A DNA stretch of 64,000 nt from an uncultured Collinsella sp. Lineage in GTDB: Bacteria; Actinomycetota; Coriobacteriia; Coriobacteriales; Coriobacteriaceae. Made by a program: the position numbers and the translations under genes. The stretch spans positions 62,001-126,000 of the forward strand of contig CAKUGR010000001.1 in assembly GCA_934654775.1 (NCBI GenBank), written 5' to 3'. This document shows, one piece after another, positions 26,482 through 34,655 of the stretch (position 1 is its first letter; every line of letters starts with the position of its first letter). The notes below the pieces were generated by a model. That model was given only the letters and a program-made list of their open reading frames with translations, ran no database searches and was not told the DNA's origin.

Positions 26482-27948
26482 CTAGAGACTCTTAATACGA
26501 GTGCCGGCGGCAGTATCCTCAATCGTCAGGCCCAAGTCCTTGAGCTGGTCGCGGATGGCGTCGGCCAGATCCCAGTTCTTGGCGGCACGGGCCTCGGCGC
26601 GGGCCTCGAGAATCTTGGCAGCGGCCTCGTCCACGTCGTCGCCCGTGTAGGCGACCAGGCCAGCGGCAACGCCCAGCAGACCCAGCGGCAGCTCGACCTT
26701 GGGCTCGGGGAGCTCAACGCCAAACGTATCGAGCAGATCGACCAGCGTATCGGCGGCGGCAAGCGCGGCGGCCTTGTCGGCAGCGTCGCCCGCCTGCTCC
26801 AGGTACTGGTTGCACTCGGTCACAAAGCCAAAGACGGCACCCATGGCACCGGCGGTGTTAAAGTCGTCGTCCATGCACTCCTTAAAGGTGGCACGGGCCC
26901 CGGCGGCCTTGGCGGCAAACGCCTCGGATGCTGCCTCATCGGCATCGGCCGTCGCATGGTTCGCGGCCCAGCGCAGGTTCTCGACCGTACCGGCGATACG
27001 CGTGAGCGAGTTCTCGGCACCCTCCAGACGCTCCCAAGAAAAATCGAGCGGCGAGCGATAGCTCGTCTGCAGCATCAGCAGGCGCAGGGCGGCAGCGGAG
27101 TGCTGCTCGAGGACCTCGGCCAGCGTAAAGAAGTTGCCGAGCGACTTGGACATCTTCTCGCCGTCTACCAGCAGCATGCCCGTGTGCATCCAAGTGTTGG
27201 AGAAGCCCTGGTGCCAGGCGCAGGTGGCCTGGGCGCACTCGTTCTCGTGATGCGGGAAGGCAAGGTCGGAGCCGCCGCCGTGGATGTCGATCGGAGTGCC
27301 CAGATAGCGGTGCACCATGGCGGCGCACTCGGTGTGCCAACCGGGACGGCCCTCGCCCCAGGGGCTCGGCCAGCTGGGCTCGCCGGGCTTGGCGGCCTTC
27401 CACAGAGCAAAGTCGAGCGGGTCGTTCTTGTCCTCGTTCTCCTCGATGCGCGCACCAACCATAAGGTCGTCGATGTTGCGGCCCGAGACCTGACCATAGT
27501 TGGGATCGCTGCGCACGGCAAAGTACACATCGCCGTTATCGGCTGCGTAAGCGTGGCCCTGCTCGATAAGCGTCTTGATCATGGCGATCATGGGGCCGAT
27601 CTCCTTGGTGGCGCGGGGGCGCACATCGGGATCGAGCACGTTGGCGGCGCGCATGACGCCGATGAACTTGTCGGAGAACTCCGTCGCGACCTCGGCAGCC
27701 GTACGGCCCTGCTCGTTGGCGCGCTTGATGATCTTGTCATCGACATCGGTGAGGTTCTGGGCGAACGTGACCTCGTAGCCGCTCGCGATGAGCCAGCGGC
27801 GAATCACGTCAAAGCTGATGAACGTGCGGGCATTGCCGATGTGGATGTTGTCGTAGACCGTGGGGCCGCACACGTACATGCGGACCTTGCCGGACTCGAT
27901 GGGCTGGAACTCTTCCTTTTTATGGGTAGCGCTGTTGTAGATACGCAT
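26482..27948 (-). CDS. cysS: Cysteinyl-tRNA synthetase
   Basis: A 488-residue class I synthetase. CGPTVYDNIHIGNARTFISF carries Cys28 (zinc) and the HIGH-type motif (36-39). The zinc-binding region has GGGSDLAFPHHENECAQ, and GEKMSKSLGNFFT near residue 271 is the KMSKS loop. A C-terminal anticodon-binding domain ends with EARAAKNWDLADAIRDQL. It lies 3 bp downstream of ispF in a tightly packed minus-strand run. Confidence 0.97.
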   Translation of the reverse strand: MRIYNSATHKKEEFQPIESGKVRMYVCGPTVYDNIHIGNARTFISFDVIRRWLIASGYEVTFAQNLTDVDDKIIKRANEQGRTAAEVATEFSDKFIGVMRAANVLDPDVRPRATKEIGPMIAMIKTLIEQGHAYAADNGDVYFAVRSDPNYGQVSGRNIDDLMVGARIEENEDKNDPLDFALWKAAKPGEPSWPSPWGEGRPGWHTECAAMVHRYLGTPIDIHGGGSDLAFPHHENECAQATCAWHQGFSNTWMHTGMLLVDGEKMSKSLGNFFTLAEVLEQHSAAALRLLMLQTSYRSPLDFSWERLEGAENSLTRIAGTVENLRWAANHATADADEAASEAFAAKAAGARATFKECMDDDFNTAGAMGAVFGFVTECNQYLEQAGDAADKAAALAAADTLVDLLDTFGVELPEPKVELPLGLLGVAAGLVAYTGDDVDEAAAKILEARAEARAAKNWDLADAIRDQLKDLGLTIEDTAAGTRIKSL

Positions 27949-27951
27949 TCG

Positions 27952-28446
27952 TTACTCCTTAACGGTTTTCTGTAGCAGGCAGACGGCCCAGGCGCCGATT
28001 CCCTCGCCCTGGCCTTCCCAACCGAGCTTTTCGGTCGTAGTGGCGGCGACGCCCACGTTTTCGACGTCAACGCCCAGGGCATGGGCAAGGTTGGCGCGCA
28101 TGGCATCGCGGTGTGGGGTGATCTTGGGTTGCTGACAGGCAATGGTGCAATCGGCATCGACAAACTCAAAGCCCAGCTCGCGCGCATAGTCCATTACGCG
28201 AGCGAGCAGCACCATCGAATCGGCACCCTCGTAAGCGGGATCGGTGTCGGGGAATAGCTTGCCGATGTCTCCCCCGCGGCAGGCGCCCAGAATGGCGTCG
28301 GCCAAGGCGTGCGCGAGCACATCGGCATCCGAGTGGCCCAGCAGGCCGCGCTCGTAGGGAATGTCGACCCCGCCGATGATACATCGACGCCCCTCCACCA
28401 AACGGTGGACGTCGTAGCCATGGCCAATGCGCAGGTTACTGAACAT
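27952..28446 (-). CDS. ispF: 2-C-methyl-D-erythritol 2,4-cyclodiphosphate synthase
   Basis: A 164-residue enzyme of the MEP isoprenoid pathway. GHGYDVHRL holds metal ligands Asp12 and His14, and GHSDADVLAHALADA holds the third (His46). ATTTEKLGWEGQGEGIGA is the C-terminal signature. The start is the ATG at 28446 with GAGAGGA upstream; the longer frame lies inside ispD. It overlaps the ispD end by 11 bp, so the two consecutive-pathway enzymes are coupled. Confidence 0.96.
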   Translation of the reverse strand: MFSNLRIGHGYDVHRLVEGRRCIIGGVDIPYERGLLGHSDADVLAHALADAILGACRGGDIGKLFPDTDPAYEGADSMVLLARVMDYARELGFEFVDADCTIACQQPKITPHRDAMRANLAHALGVDVENVGVAATTTEKLGWEGQGEGIGAWAVCLLQKTVKE

Positions 28447-29164
28447 GGGGAAGGTCCTCTCCCTCGGCCATGCGGCCAAGCAGAATCGCGGTTACGGGAC
28501 GAAGGTCCTCGGGCACCGTCACTTTAAGGTTGTCGCGCGGGCTCTGGACACAACGGACGTGCCCGCCCATGCGCTCGACCAGCGATGAATCGTCGGTACC
28601 GATAAAGCCCTCGGCGATAGCAGCGGCATGGGCACGCTTCATGGCATCGACGCTAAAGATCTGCGGCGTCTGCGCGGCCCAGTAGAGCTCGCGCGGCGGC
28701 GTCTCAACGATATTATCGCCATCGACGATCTTGAGTGTGTCGATCGCGGGCTGGCCGCACACGACGCCGTCGAGCGAGCGGTCACCCACAAGCACGTCAA
28801 TCGCATGATCGATGGCCTCGGTCGTGATGAGCGGACGGGCGCCGTCGTGGATGGCGACATATTCGAAACCCGCCGGCACCGCATGCACGCCGGCACGGGT
28901 GGAGTCCTGACGGGTATCGCCGGCATCGGCAAAGCTGATGGGCGTGTCGTAGTCAAACGGGCTGATGGCCAGGCGGCGCATCTCGGCACGGCGCTCGGCA
29001 GGACACACCACCACGATGTGGCCGACCTTATCGCTACGATCGAACGCACGGATGGACCAGCTCATGAGCGGACGGCCCGCCACGTTAACGAGCTGCTTGC
29101 CGCCGGGATTTCCAAAGCGCTGGCCGCTGCCGCCGGCAACGACCACGGCACATACGGGCGCCAT
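28436..29164 (-). CDS. ispD: 2-C-methyl-D-erythritol 4-phosphate cytidylyltransferase
   Basis: A 242-residue cytidylyltransferase of the MEP pathway. VVVAGGSGQRFG is the nucleotide loop, GGKQLV the following substrate loop, and VAIHDGARPLI and AAQTPQIF are conserved. Its ATG shares one base with the disA stop (TAATG). Together with ispF here and ispE at 45308 it shows the cell uses the MEP route. Confidence 0.96.
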   Translation of the reverse strand: MAPVCAVVVAGGSGQRFGNPGGKQLVNVAGRPLMSWSIRAFDRSDKVGHIVVVCPAERRAEMRRLAISPFDYDTPISFADAGDTRQDSTRAGVHAVPAGFEYVAIHDGARPLITTEAIDHAIDVLVGDRSLDGVVCGQPAIDTLKIVDGDNIVETPPRELYWAAQTPQIFSVDAMKRAHAAAIAEGFIGTDDSSLVERMGGHVRCVQSPRDNLKVTVPEDLRPVTAILLGRMAEGEDLPHVQ

Positions 29165-30231
29165 TATGCGTTTCCCTGTTTGGTGCCCTTCATGCGGTAC
29201 AGCGAGTCCGCAAGAATGGCAGGGTTATTGACGCCAAAGTCGCCCAGGCGCTCCGGATCTTCGCTGATGTCGTCCATGAGTTCCTGCAGCGAGCCGTACT
29301 CGTCGACGATCTTCTCGGCCACGCCGTCGCGCACGACGGACACGCGCGAAAGCGTGCGCAGGCCCAGCGGCGTCATGACGGAGTCCTCGTCCAGGTCGTC
29401 GTAACCCAGAACTGCCGCCACGTGCTGCGGGTCGGACAGGTCCTTAGGCGTCATGCGGCTCAGGTTGGCGCGAATCTTCTCGGCGTTGGCCTCGGAGGAA
29501 TCGCTTGCGTAGTCGCGAATCATCAGGTCGTACTCGGTATCCATGCTGGAGCCGGCGAGCTGCTCGAGCTGCATCTGCACGAGCTTGCCCTGGTTACCCA
29601 GCTTGACGATGCAATCCTTAAGCTCGGTCTTTGCCTGCTGCATGATCTCGAAACTCGAGAAGATGCCGGTGATGTCGGCGAGCGTAACGTAGTCGTCGAG
29701 CTCGAGGGCCGTCAGGCGCAGCAGGGAGCGGTCGAGCGACTGACGGGTAGTCTGGAGCGTGGCGACGAGCTGGTTGACCGAGCTCATGATGGTGGTGACG
29801 GGCTGGATCTCGTAGCTCTTGCCGTGAACGTACACGTTGACGACGGCACGACGGGCCGAGACCGAGATCACGATGGCATCGGTGAGCACCGACATGCGAG
29901 CGGCGGTGCGGTGACGCATACCTGTCTCGCTCGTTGCAAGAGAGGGATCGGGATTGAGGTGGAAGTTGGCGCGCAGGATCTGGGTGAGGTCGCCGTCGAT
30001 GACGATGGCACCGTCCATCTTGGAGAGCTCGAACAGACGGTTCGAGGTGAACGAAATGTTGAGCGGAAAGCCGTCATTACCGGCGGCGAGCACGTTTTCG
30101 GTATCGCCGACGCAGATAAGGGCGCCCAGGTGGCCGGCGATGATCATGTCGAGGGCGGTGCGGATCGGCTGACCAGGTGCCGTCAGGCGGATGGCCTGTT
30201 CCATACGCTTTTGCAGCTCGTTCTTATCCAA
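29164..30231 (-). CDS. disA: Diadenylate cyclase DisA
   Basis: A 355-residue DNA-integrity scanner that makes cyclic di-AMP. The DAC domain has DGA (73-75) and RHR (106-108), the catalytic pair. A long helical spine follows, then a C-terminal helix-hairpin-helix region (LRTLSRVSVVRDGVAEKIV) for branched DNA. It is the first gene of a run of six minus-strand genes. radA, often next to disA, is not here. Confidence 0.96.
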   Translation of the reverse strand: MDKNELQKRMEQAIRLTAPGQPIRTALDMIIAGHLGALICVGDTENVLAAGNDGFPLNISFTSNRLFELSKMDGAIVIDGDLTQILRANFHLNPDPSLATSETGMRHRTAARMSVLTDAIVISVSARRAVVNVYVHGKSYEIQPVTTIMSSVNQLVATLQTTRQSLDRSLLRLTALELDDYVTLADITGIFSSFEIMQQAKTELKDCIVKLGNQGKLVQMQLEQLAGSSMDTEYDLMIRDYASDSSEANAEKIRANLSRMTPKDLSDPQHVAAVLGYDDLDEDSVMTPLGLRTLSRVSVVRDGVAEKIVDEYGSLQELMDDISEDPERLGDFGVNNPAILADSLYRMKGTKQGNA

Positions 30232-30387
30232 GGCATCGCTCCCATCGTATACGCTCCATAAACGCTAAATAGTTTCTCACGGTTTGTCCCCGCAGCGCTT
30301 GCGAAATCCGATGCTTACAGAATGAGCGAACACCGCTGGGGCCCCGTTCCAAAATAGACTGGTCTTGTGGTAGCATCGGGATTCACA

Positions 30388-30516
30388 TAAATGAGGGAGT
30401 AGTCGCGTGACCGGTTTCGCCTCCGGTGGCGCGGCAAGTCAACATACTGACCGAAACGGTCTGGCTTGCCTTAATGAACGAGACTCGTGGTTGTGCGCGC
30501 AACGCGTACGCCACGG
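30388..30516 (+). promoter_or_regulatory. Manganese riboswitch (yybP-ykoY) with terminator
   Basis: The leader carries the conserved blocks of the yybP-ykoY aptamer in order: ATGAGGGAGTAG, GTCAACATACTGACCGAAA, GGTCTGGCTTGCC and AACGAGACT. A terminator follows: AGACTCGTGG pairs with CCACGGGTCT, then six T (30481-30516). The 5' arm of the terminator overlaps the end of the aptamer, the layout of an ON switch in which Mn2+ binding blocks termination. The downstream gene is the Mn2+ exporter mntP, the usual target. Confidence 0.94.
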
Positions 30517-30580
30517 GTCTTTTTTGTTGCTCCCCCACTAGAGGTACACGCGGGTTCGCCCGCAGGGAGGGAGCCAAACC

Positions 30581-31159
30581 ATGGGACTCGCCGAGCTCGT
30601 ATTGCTCGCCATCGGCCTTTCGATGGACGCCTTTGCCGTATCCATCTGCAAGGGCCTTGGCATGAAAAAAATCAACCTTAAGGTCGCCGTGGTGCTCGGC
30701 CTATTCTTTGGCGGTTTTCAGGCCGGTATGCCCGTGTTCGGCTGGGCTCTTGGCAGCCAGTTCTTGGGCATCATCGGACCCATCGACCATTGGATTGCCT
30801 TTATTCTGCTCGCCTTCATCGGCGGCAAGATGCTGTGGGAGGCTTTTACCGAGGATGAGGACGAAGGCGACGGCAAGGACGCGGAGAAGATCGATCTGGG
30901 CGAATACCTGATCCTCGCCATCGCCACCTCAATCGACGCCCTTGCCGTGGGCATCTCGTTTGCCGCGCTCTCGGTCGATATCGTGCCCGCCGTGTCGCTC
31001 ATCGGCGTTACGACCTTTATCTTCTCCGTTGCGGGCGTGGCAATCGGCCACACCTTCGGCGCGCGCTACGAAAAGCCCGCCACCATCGTGGGCGGCGTCG
31101 TCCTCATCCTCATCGGCCTCAAAATCCTGCTGGAGCACCTCGGAATCCTGGTGCTGTAA
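30581..31159 (+). CDS. mntP: Manganese efflux pump MntP
   Basis: A 192-residue membrane protein with six helices in two related halves, each with the acidic signature (IGLSMDAFAVSICKG; ATSIDALAVGISFAA). A charged acidic loop (EDEDEGDGKDAEK) separates the halves. It exports excess Mn2+. AGGGAGGG precedes the ATG. Expression should rise with Mn2+ through the riboswitch just upstream. A terminator follows at 31196. Confidence 0.95.
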   Translation: MGLAELVLLAIGLSMDAFAVSICKGLGMKKINLKVAVVLGLFFGGFQAGMPVFGWALGSQFLGIIGPIDHWIAFILLAFIGGKMLWEAFTEDEDEGDGKDAEKIDLGEYLILAIATSIDALAVGISFAALSVDIVPAVSLIGVTTFIFSVAGVAIGHTFGARYEKPATIVGGVVLILIGLKILLEHLGILVL

Positions 31160-31195
31160 CGCCCAAACCCTATTGCTCGAAACCCAATGTCGAAC

Positions 31196-31229
31196 AAGGC
31201 CTCATGCAGAGTTTTGCATGAGGCCTTTT
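31196..31229 (+). terminator. Terminator of mntP (AGGCCTCATGCA type, copy 1)
   Basis: AAGGCCTCATGCA pairs with TGCATGAGGCCTT, then T residues. Almost the same hairpin recurs at 32700 beyond the DUF4143 gene. Confidence 0.9.
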
Positions 31230-31287
31230 CATGTAAAAGAACGCCTACTCAACAAGGCTGGGATATCCAGTCCTTCATCGTCATTCC

Positions 31288-31366
31288 ATTCGTTTTCTGG
31301 GCAAAGATTCATTCGTTTTTATGTGACTCTATTATTCGTTTTTCGGGTATGATTTCATTCGTATTT
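31288..31366 (+). repeat. Four direct repeats ATTCGTTTTT with exact 23-bp period
   Basis: ATTCGTTTT(T/C) begins at 31288, 31311 and 31334, and ATTCGTATTT at 31357. The period is exactly 23 bp. The last copy ends 22 bp before the ATPase start codon. The spacing puts each copy on a similar helix face, which suggests a cooperative protein-binding array or operator. Confidence 0.8.
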
Positions 31367-31388
31367 AGGGAAATGCGAGGTAAACAGT

Positions 31389-32681
31389 ATGGCAACGATG
31401 GCGAAAGACACGTATATCCCCCGGCTCATTGACCGCAAGATTGATCAATATCTTAATCTGTTCGGTGCCGTTGAAATCTCAGGCACTAAATGGTGTGGAA
31501 AGACTTGGTCCGCGCTTGCTCATGCAAATAGTGCCATATACGTCGATCGTGGTTCGAACCAATTGCTCATCGAGTCCGACCCTCAGTATGCACTAGTTGG
31601 CGCTACCCCTCACGTTATTGACGAGTGGCAGCGTGTCCCTCAGGTTTGGGACTGCGTGCGCCATGCTGTCGATGACACCACAGAAAAGGGCCAGTGGATC
31701 CTAACAGGCTCTTCTACGCCGGCAAAAGACAAGGTGAACCACAGCGGAGCCGGACGAATCGGTCGGCTGAGCATGCATCCCATGAGTCTTCAGGAGAGCG
31801 GAGATTCAACAGGTAAGGTAAGCCTAGCTGCCCTGTTTAAAGGCGAGTTTGCCCCATGCCCTTGCGCGTCGGGAATCGATTCTCTTACCGAGCTCATTTG
31901 TCGCGGCGGATGGCCCGACGCGCTTGCACTAACTTCTGACACAATTCGACCTGTACTGATGGGCTATCTAGAAGCTGTGCATAATAAGAGCGTTCCTGAC
32001 CTTGGCGGACGCGAGCTCATTAGTTCACGCGTGGCAGAGTCTCTTGCGCGAAATCTTGGACAGTCCAGCACAAATGTCACACTCGCCCGTGATGTATTTG
32101 CCCTGGATGGCGCATTAGCACCAACTGATACCCAAAAACGAGAGGTTTCCCAACATCTTGAATACCTCGTGCAACTCTATTTAATTGACGAGTTGCCCGG
32201 ATGGGTTCCGGCGTCGCGCTCCCCCAATCGCATGAGAACTAAACCCAAACGCTACTTCGCAGACCCCTCATTAGCCATTGCCGCACTGGGCCTTAACAAA
32301 CAAAACCTACTTGAGGACTACCAGACGCTTGGTCTTGCGTTTGAAAACCTCTGCATGCGCGATTTGCAGGTATACGCCTCATCACTCGACGCCGCCGGGT
32401 CTCACCCTGTCCGTTATTACCGCGATGATTCAGACTTAGAAATCGACGCCGTTATTGAGCTTGCGGATGGAACATGGGGGGCATTCGAGATCAAGCTCAG
32501 CGAGACAAAAGTTGAGCAGGCCGCCAACAGTTTGCTGCGAATGAGAGACAAGTTGCTTAGCGACAAAATGGGGCGTACGAAGCCTCCGGCATTTCTTGCC
32601 GTTCTCACAGGGATGGGAGAGATCGCATATAAACGTCCTGACGGCGTATACGTTATTCCCATTCGGGCGTTTGGGGCTTAA
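31389..32681 (+). CDS. AAA ATPase with DUF4143 domain
   Basis: A 430-residue protein of the AAA_14/DUF4143 group. VEISGTKWCGKTW is the Walker A loop, HVIDEWQRVPQVW includes Walker B, and WILTGSSTP is the sensor. The C-terminal domain (YYRDDSDLEIDAVIELADG, then AFEIKLS) resembles the PD-(D/E)XK-like fold typical of DUF4143. Members are common in accessory regions of gut bacteria and Archaea; their role is not established. GAGG stands 9 bp before the ATG. The gene is framed by two near-identical terminator hairpins and preceded by 23-bp-spaced repeats, which makes it look like a self-contained cassette. Confidence 0.87.
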   Translation: MATMAKDTYIPRLIDRKIDQYLNLFGAVEISGTKWCGKTWSALAHANSAIYVDRGSNQLLIESDPQYALVGATPHVIDEWQRVPQVWDCVRHAVDDTTEKGQWILTGSSTPAKDKVNHSGAGRIGRLSMHPMSLQESGDSTGKVSLAALFKGEFAPCPCASGIDSLTELICRGGWPDALALTSDTIRPVLMGYLEAVHNKSVPDLGGRELISSRVAESLARNLGQSSTNVTLARDVFALDGALAPTDTQKREVSQHLEYLVQLYLIDELPGWVPASRSPNRMRTKPKRYFADPSLAIAALGLNKQNLLEDYQTLGLAFENLCMRDLQVYASSLDAAGSHPVRYYRDDSDLEIDAVIELADGTWGAFEIKLSETKVEQAANSLLRMRDKLLSDKMGRTKPPAFLAVLTGMGEIAYKRPDGVYVIPIRAFGA

Positions 32682-32699
32682 AAAGCCATACGCCCGCAC

Positions 32700-32733
32700 A
32701 AGGCCTCATGCAGAATTTTGCATGAGGGCTTTT
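32700..32733 (+). terminator. Terminator of the DUF4143 gene (AGGCCTCATGCA type, copy 2)
   Basis: AAGGCCTCATGCA pairs with TGCATGAGGGCTT, one mismatch, then TTT. Loop and flanks match the mntP terminator. Confidence 0.8.
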
Positions 32734-32734
32734 C

Positions 32735-32777
32735 GTGCAGACTTTTGCATGTCATACTTATATGCAAAAGTCTGCAC
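32735..32777. promoter_or_regulatory. HipB-type operator palindrome
   Basis: GTGCAGACTTTTGCAT and its exact complement (16 bp each) flank an 11-bp centre, 14 bp before hipB. The position fits autoregulation by the HipB-HipA complex. Confidence 0.75.
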
Positions 32778-32791
32778 GTTAGGATATCGCC

Positions 32792-33223
32792 ATGGACACT
32801 CTTCCCATCACCACACCGCGCCAAGCTGGCATCTACGTGCGTCAGGTACGCGAGGCTCAGGGTCTCACCCGTGCCGCCCTCGCTAAAAAGGCCGGCGTTT
32901 CGGAGCGCCTGCTCGCATCGCTCGAGCTGGGAGACGCCACCGGCATTCGGCTCGACAAGCTGCTGGCTGTCTTTAACGCACTCGGCATAGGACTCTTTGT
33001 TCAGAGCGATAACGACTCCATCACATCGCCCGCCAAACAGCCAGCGACGGAAGCGAACCTCCGTATCGCGAACTCAAATGCCCTGTCAAAGCCGAGCGCA
33101 GGCAGGCGGCTCCCTCGACAAGGAACGCCATCTTCCTACGGTGCCTTGCTGGCCCAAATTGCAGCCGAGCAAGGCATTTCCGGCACTTCAGACCTCTCCT
33201 TTGGCTGCAAGGTTGTGAAATAA
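32792..33223 (+). CDS. hipB: HipB-like antitoxin (XRE family)
   Basis: A 143-residue protein. Residues 10-65 are a Cro/CI-type HTH (GIYVRQVREAQGLTRAALAK, then GVSERLLASLELGDATGIRL). The C-terminal half is longer than in E. coli HipB and low in order (KPSAGRRLPRQGTPS). Its stop codon is directly followed by the hipA ATG. It should neutralise HipA and repress the operon by binding the palindrome at 32735-32777. Confidence 0.88.
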   Translation: MDTLPITTPRQAGIYVRQVREAQGLTRAALAKKAGVSERLLASLELGDATGIRLDKLLAVFNALGIGLFVQSDNDSITSPAKQPATEANLRIANSNALSKPSAGRRLPRQGTPSSYGALLAQIAAEQGISGTSDLSFGCKVVK

Positions 33224-34528
33224 ATGGCAGCGATGGAACTTACAACCCTCATTTGTGGCAAAATCGCCGGCACACTCCGGCAAGACGAGCAAGGGCTCTG
33301 CAGCTTTGTGTACGCCCCAACCTACTGTGGAGCACCGCTATCGCTAACAATGCCGCTTTCCAATCGCACGTATGGCCATAACATCGTCCGCCCGTTCCTG
33401 TTTGGCCTTTTGCCCGACAGCCAAGAGCAACGTCGCGCTATTGCCGCTGAGTATGACGTTGCATCCAACAACCCCGTCACTCTCTTGTGTCATATCGGTC
33501 TTGACTGCGCGGGCGCCGTTCAGTTTTGTCAAACCGATCAATTAAACGCCGCCCGCGGCAGGGTCTCGGCATACCGCCCGCTTACCAATTCTCAAATCGC
33601 CCACAAGCTCAAAGCAATTCGCGACGACGAAAGAGCAACATGGATGGGCTCCAACGAAAGCTGGTCCCTGGGCGGCAACCAAGGCAAATTTGCGCTAGCT
33701 TGGCATGATGGCCAATGGTGCGAATGTCTAGGGTCATCCCCCACTACCCATATCTTCAAAAATGGTGTCGTAGGGTTTAAGCATCAGGCCTTAAACGAAT
33801 TCGTTTGCATGAAAACAGCTCAGCGTGTTGGCATTCCAACTGCCAACGTCTCCTATTGCACATTCGAAGACGAGGACGCACTCGTCGTTGAACGCTACGA
33901 CAGAACGGTCGATGCCAGGGGAAACATCGAAAGGCTGCATCAGGAGGACTTTTGCCAGGCGCTCGGTGTATTGCCAAGCCAGAAATACACCGCCGATGGA
34001 GGACCAACAACGCGAGACATTCAAGAAAGGCTGATTAGCACGGTCCCCCACCACATGAATCTTGTGCTCTTTACTTATATGTTGTTCTATAACGCCATTA
34101 TCGGAGCACCCGATGCGCACGCTAAAAATTACTCGCTCATCCTAGGCAAAGGCACAAACGCGGCGCTCGCACCCATGTACGATGTTGCATCGGGTCTGGC
34201 ATACGAACGCATGCGGCGAAAAGCACGCCTTGCTATGAGCGTTGGTGGAGAGAACCGCGTGGGACGCATCGGGCCTAACGCCATCCGCCGCTATCACGGC
34301 AAGGGCGACCCCGCGCTGGAGACGGCGCTCACCGATGCCGGGCTATCCGAGAAGTTTTGCTTTGCGACCATGATGGACCTCGCCTACGAGGTACCCATTT
34401 GCATGGAAGAGGTCATGGACGAATACGCCGACCTGCCCGGCATGGCGGACCTGCGCGAGCATATGCTCGGCCCCGTCCGCGAAAACTGCCAGCGAACCCT
34501 CGACCTCATCAGGGCGGATATGGGCTAG
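33224..34528 (+). CDS. hipA: HipA-family serine/threonine kinase toxin
   Basis: A 434-residue kinase. SLGGNQGKFAL is the HipA P-loop region, FKHQALNEFVCMKTAQRVGI the following helix, APDAHAKNYSL the catalytic loop (D-A-H-x-K-N), and APMYDVASGLAY carries the metal-binding Asp. In E. coli HipA phosphorylates GltX and causes growth arrest; the target here is not known. All catalytic residues seem present, so it is probably active. It directly follows hipB with no gap, and a terminator lies at 34558. Confidence 0.93.
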   Translation: MAAMELTTLICGKIAGTLRQDEQGLCSFVYAPTYCGAPLSLTMPLSNRTYGHNIVRPFLFGLLPDSQEQRRAIAAEYDVASNNPVTLLCHIGLDCAGAVQFCQTDQLNAARGRVSAYRPLTNSQIAHKLKAIRDDERATWMGSNESWSLGGNQGKFALAWHDGQWCECLGSSPTTHIFKNGVVGFKHQALNEFVCMKTAQRVGIPTANVSYCTFEDEDALVVERYDRTVDARGNIERLHQEDFCQALGVLPSQKYTADGGPTTRDIQERLISTVPHHMNLVLFTYMLFYNAIIGAPDAHAKNYSLILGKGTNAALAPMYDVASGLAYERMRRKARLAMSVGGENRVGRIGPNAIRRYHGKGDPALETALTDAGLSEKFCFATMMDLAYEVPICMEEVMDEYADLPGMADLREHMLGPVRENCQRTLDLIRADMG

Positions 34529-34557
34529 ACGCCAATCAATTTCCCATTTCTTAAAAG

Positions 34558-34600
34558 AAGAGAGGGGACACCTGTCGCAAAAGACCGGGTGTCCCCTCTC
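34558..34600 (+). terminator. Terminator of hipBA
   Basis: GAGAGGGGACACC pairs with GGGTGTCCCCTCTC with one imperfect position, in the GGGGACA style of the other hairpins. Confidence 0.8.
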
Positions 34601-34655
34601 ATAATGTCATCTGCAATCCACCAGCACGTGGCTCGGACTGCTGCTAGCGCAACCT

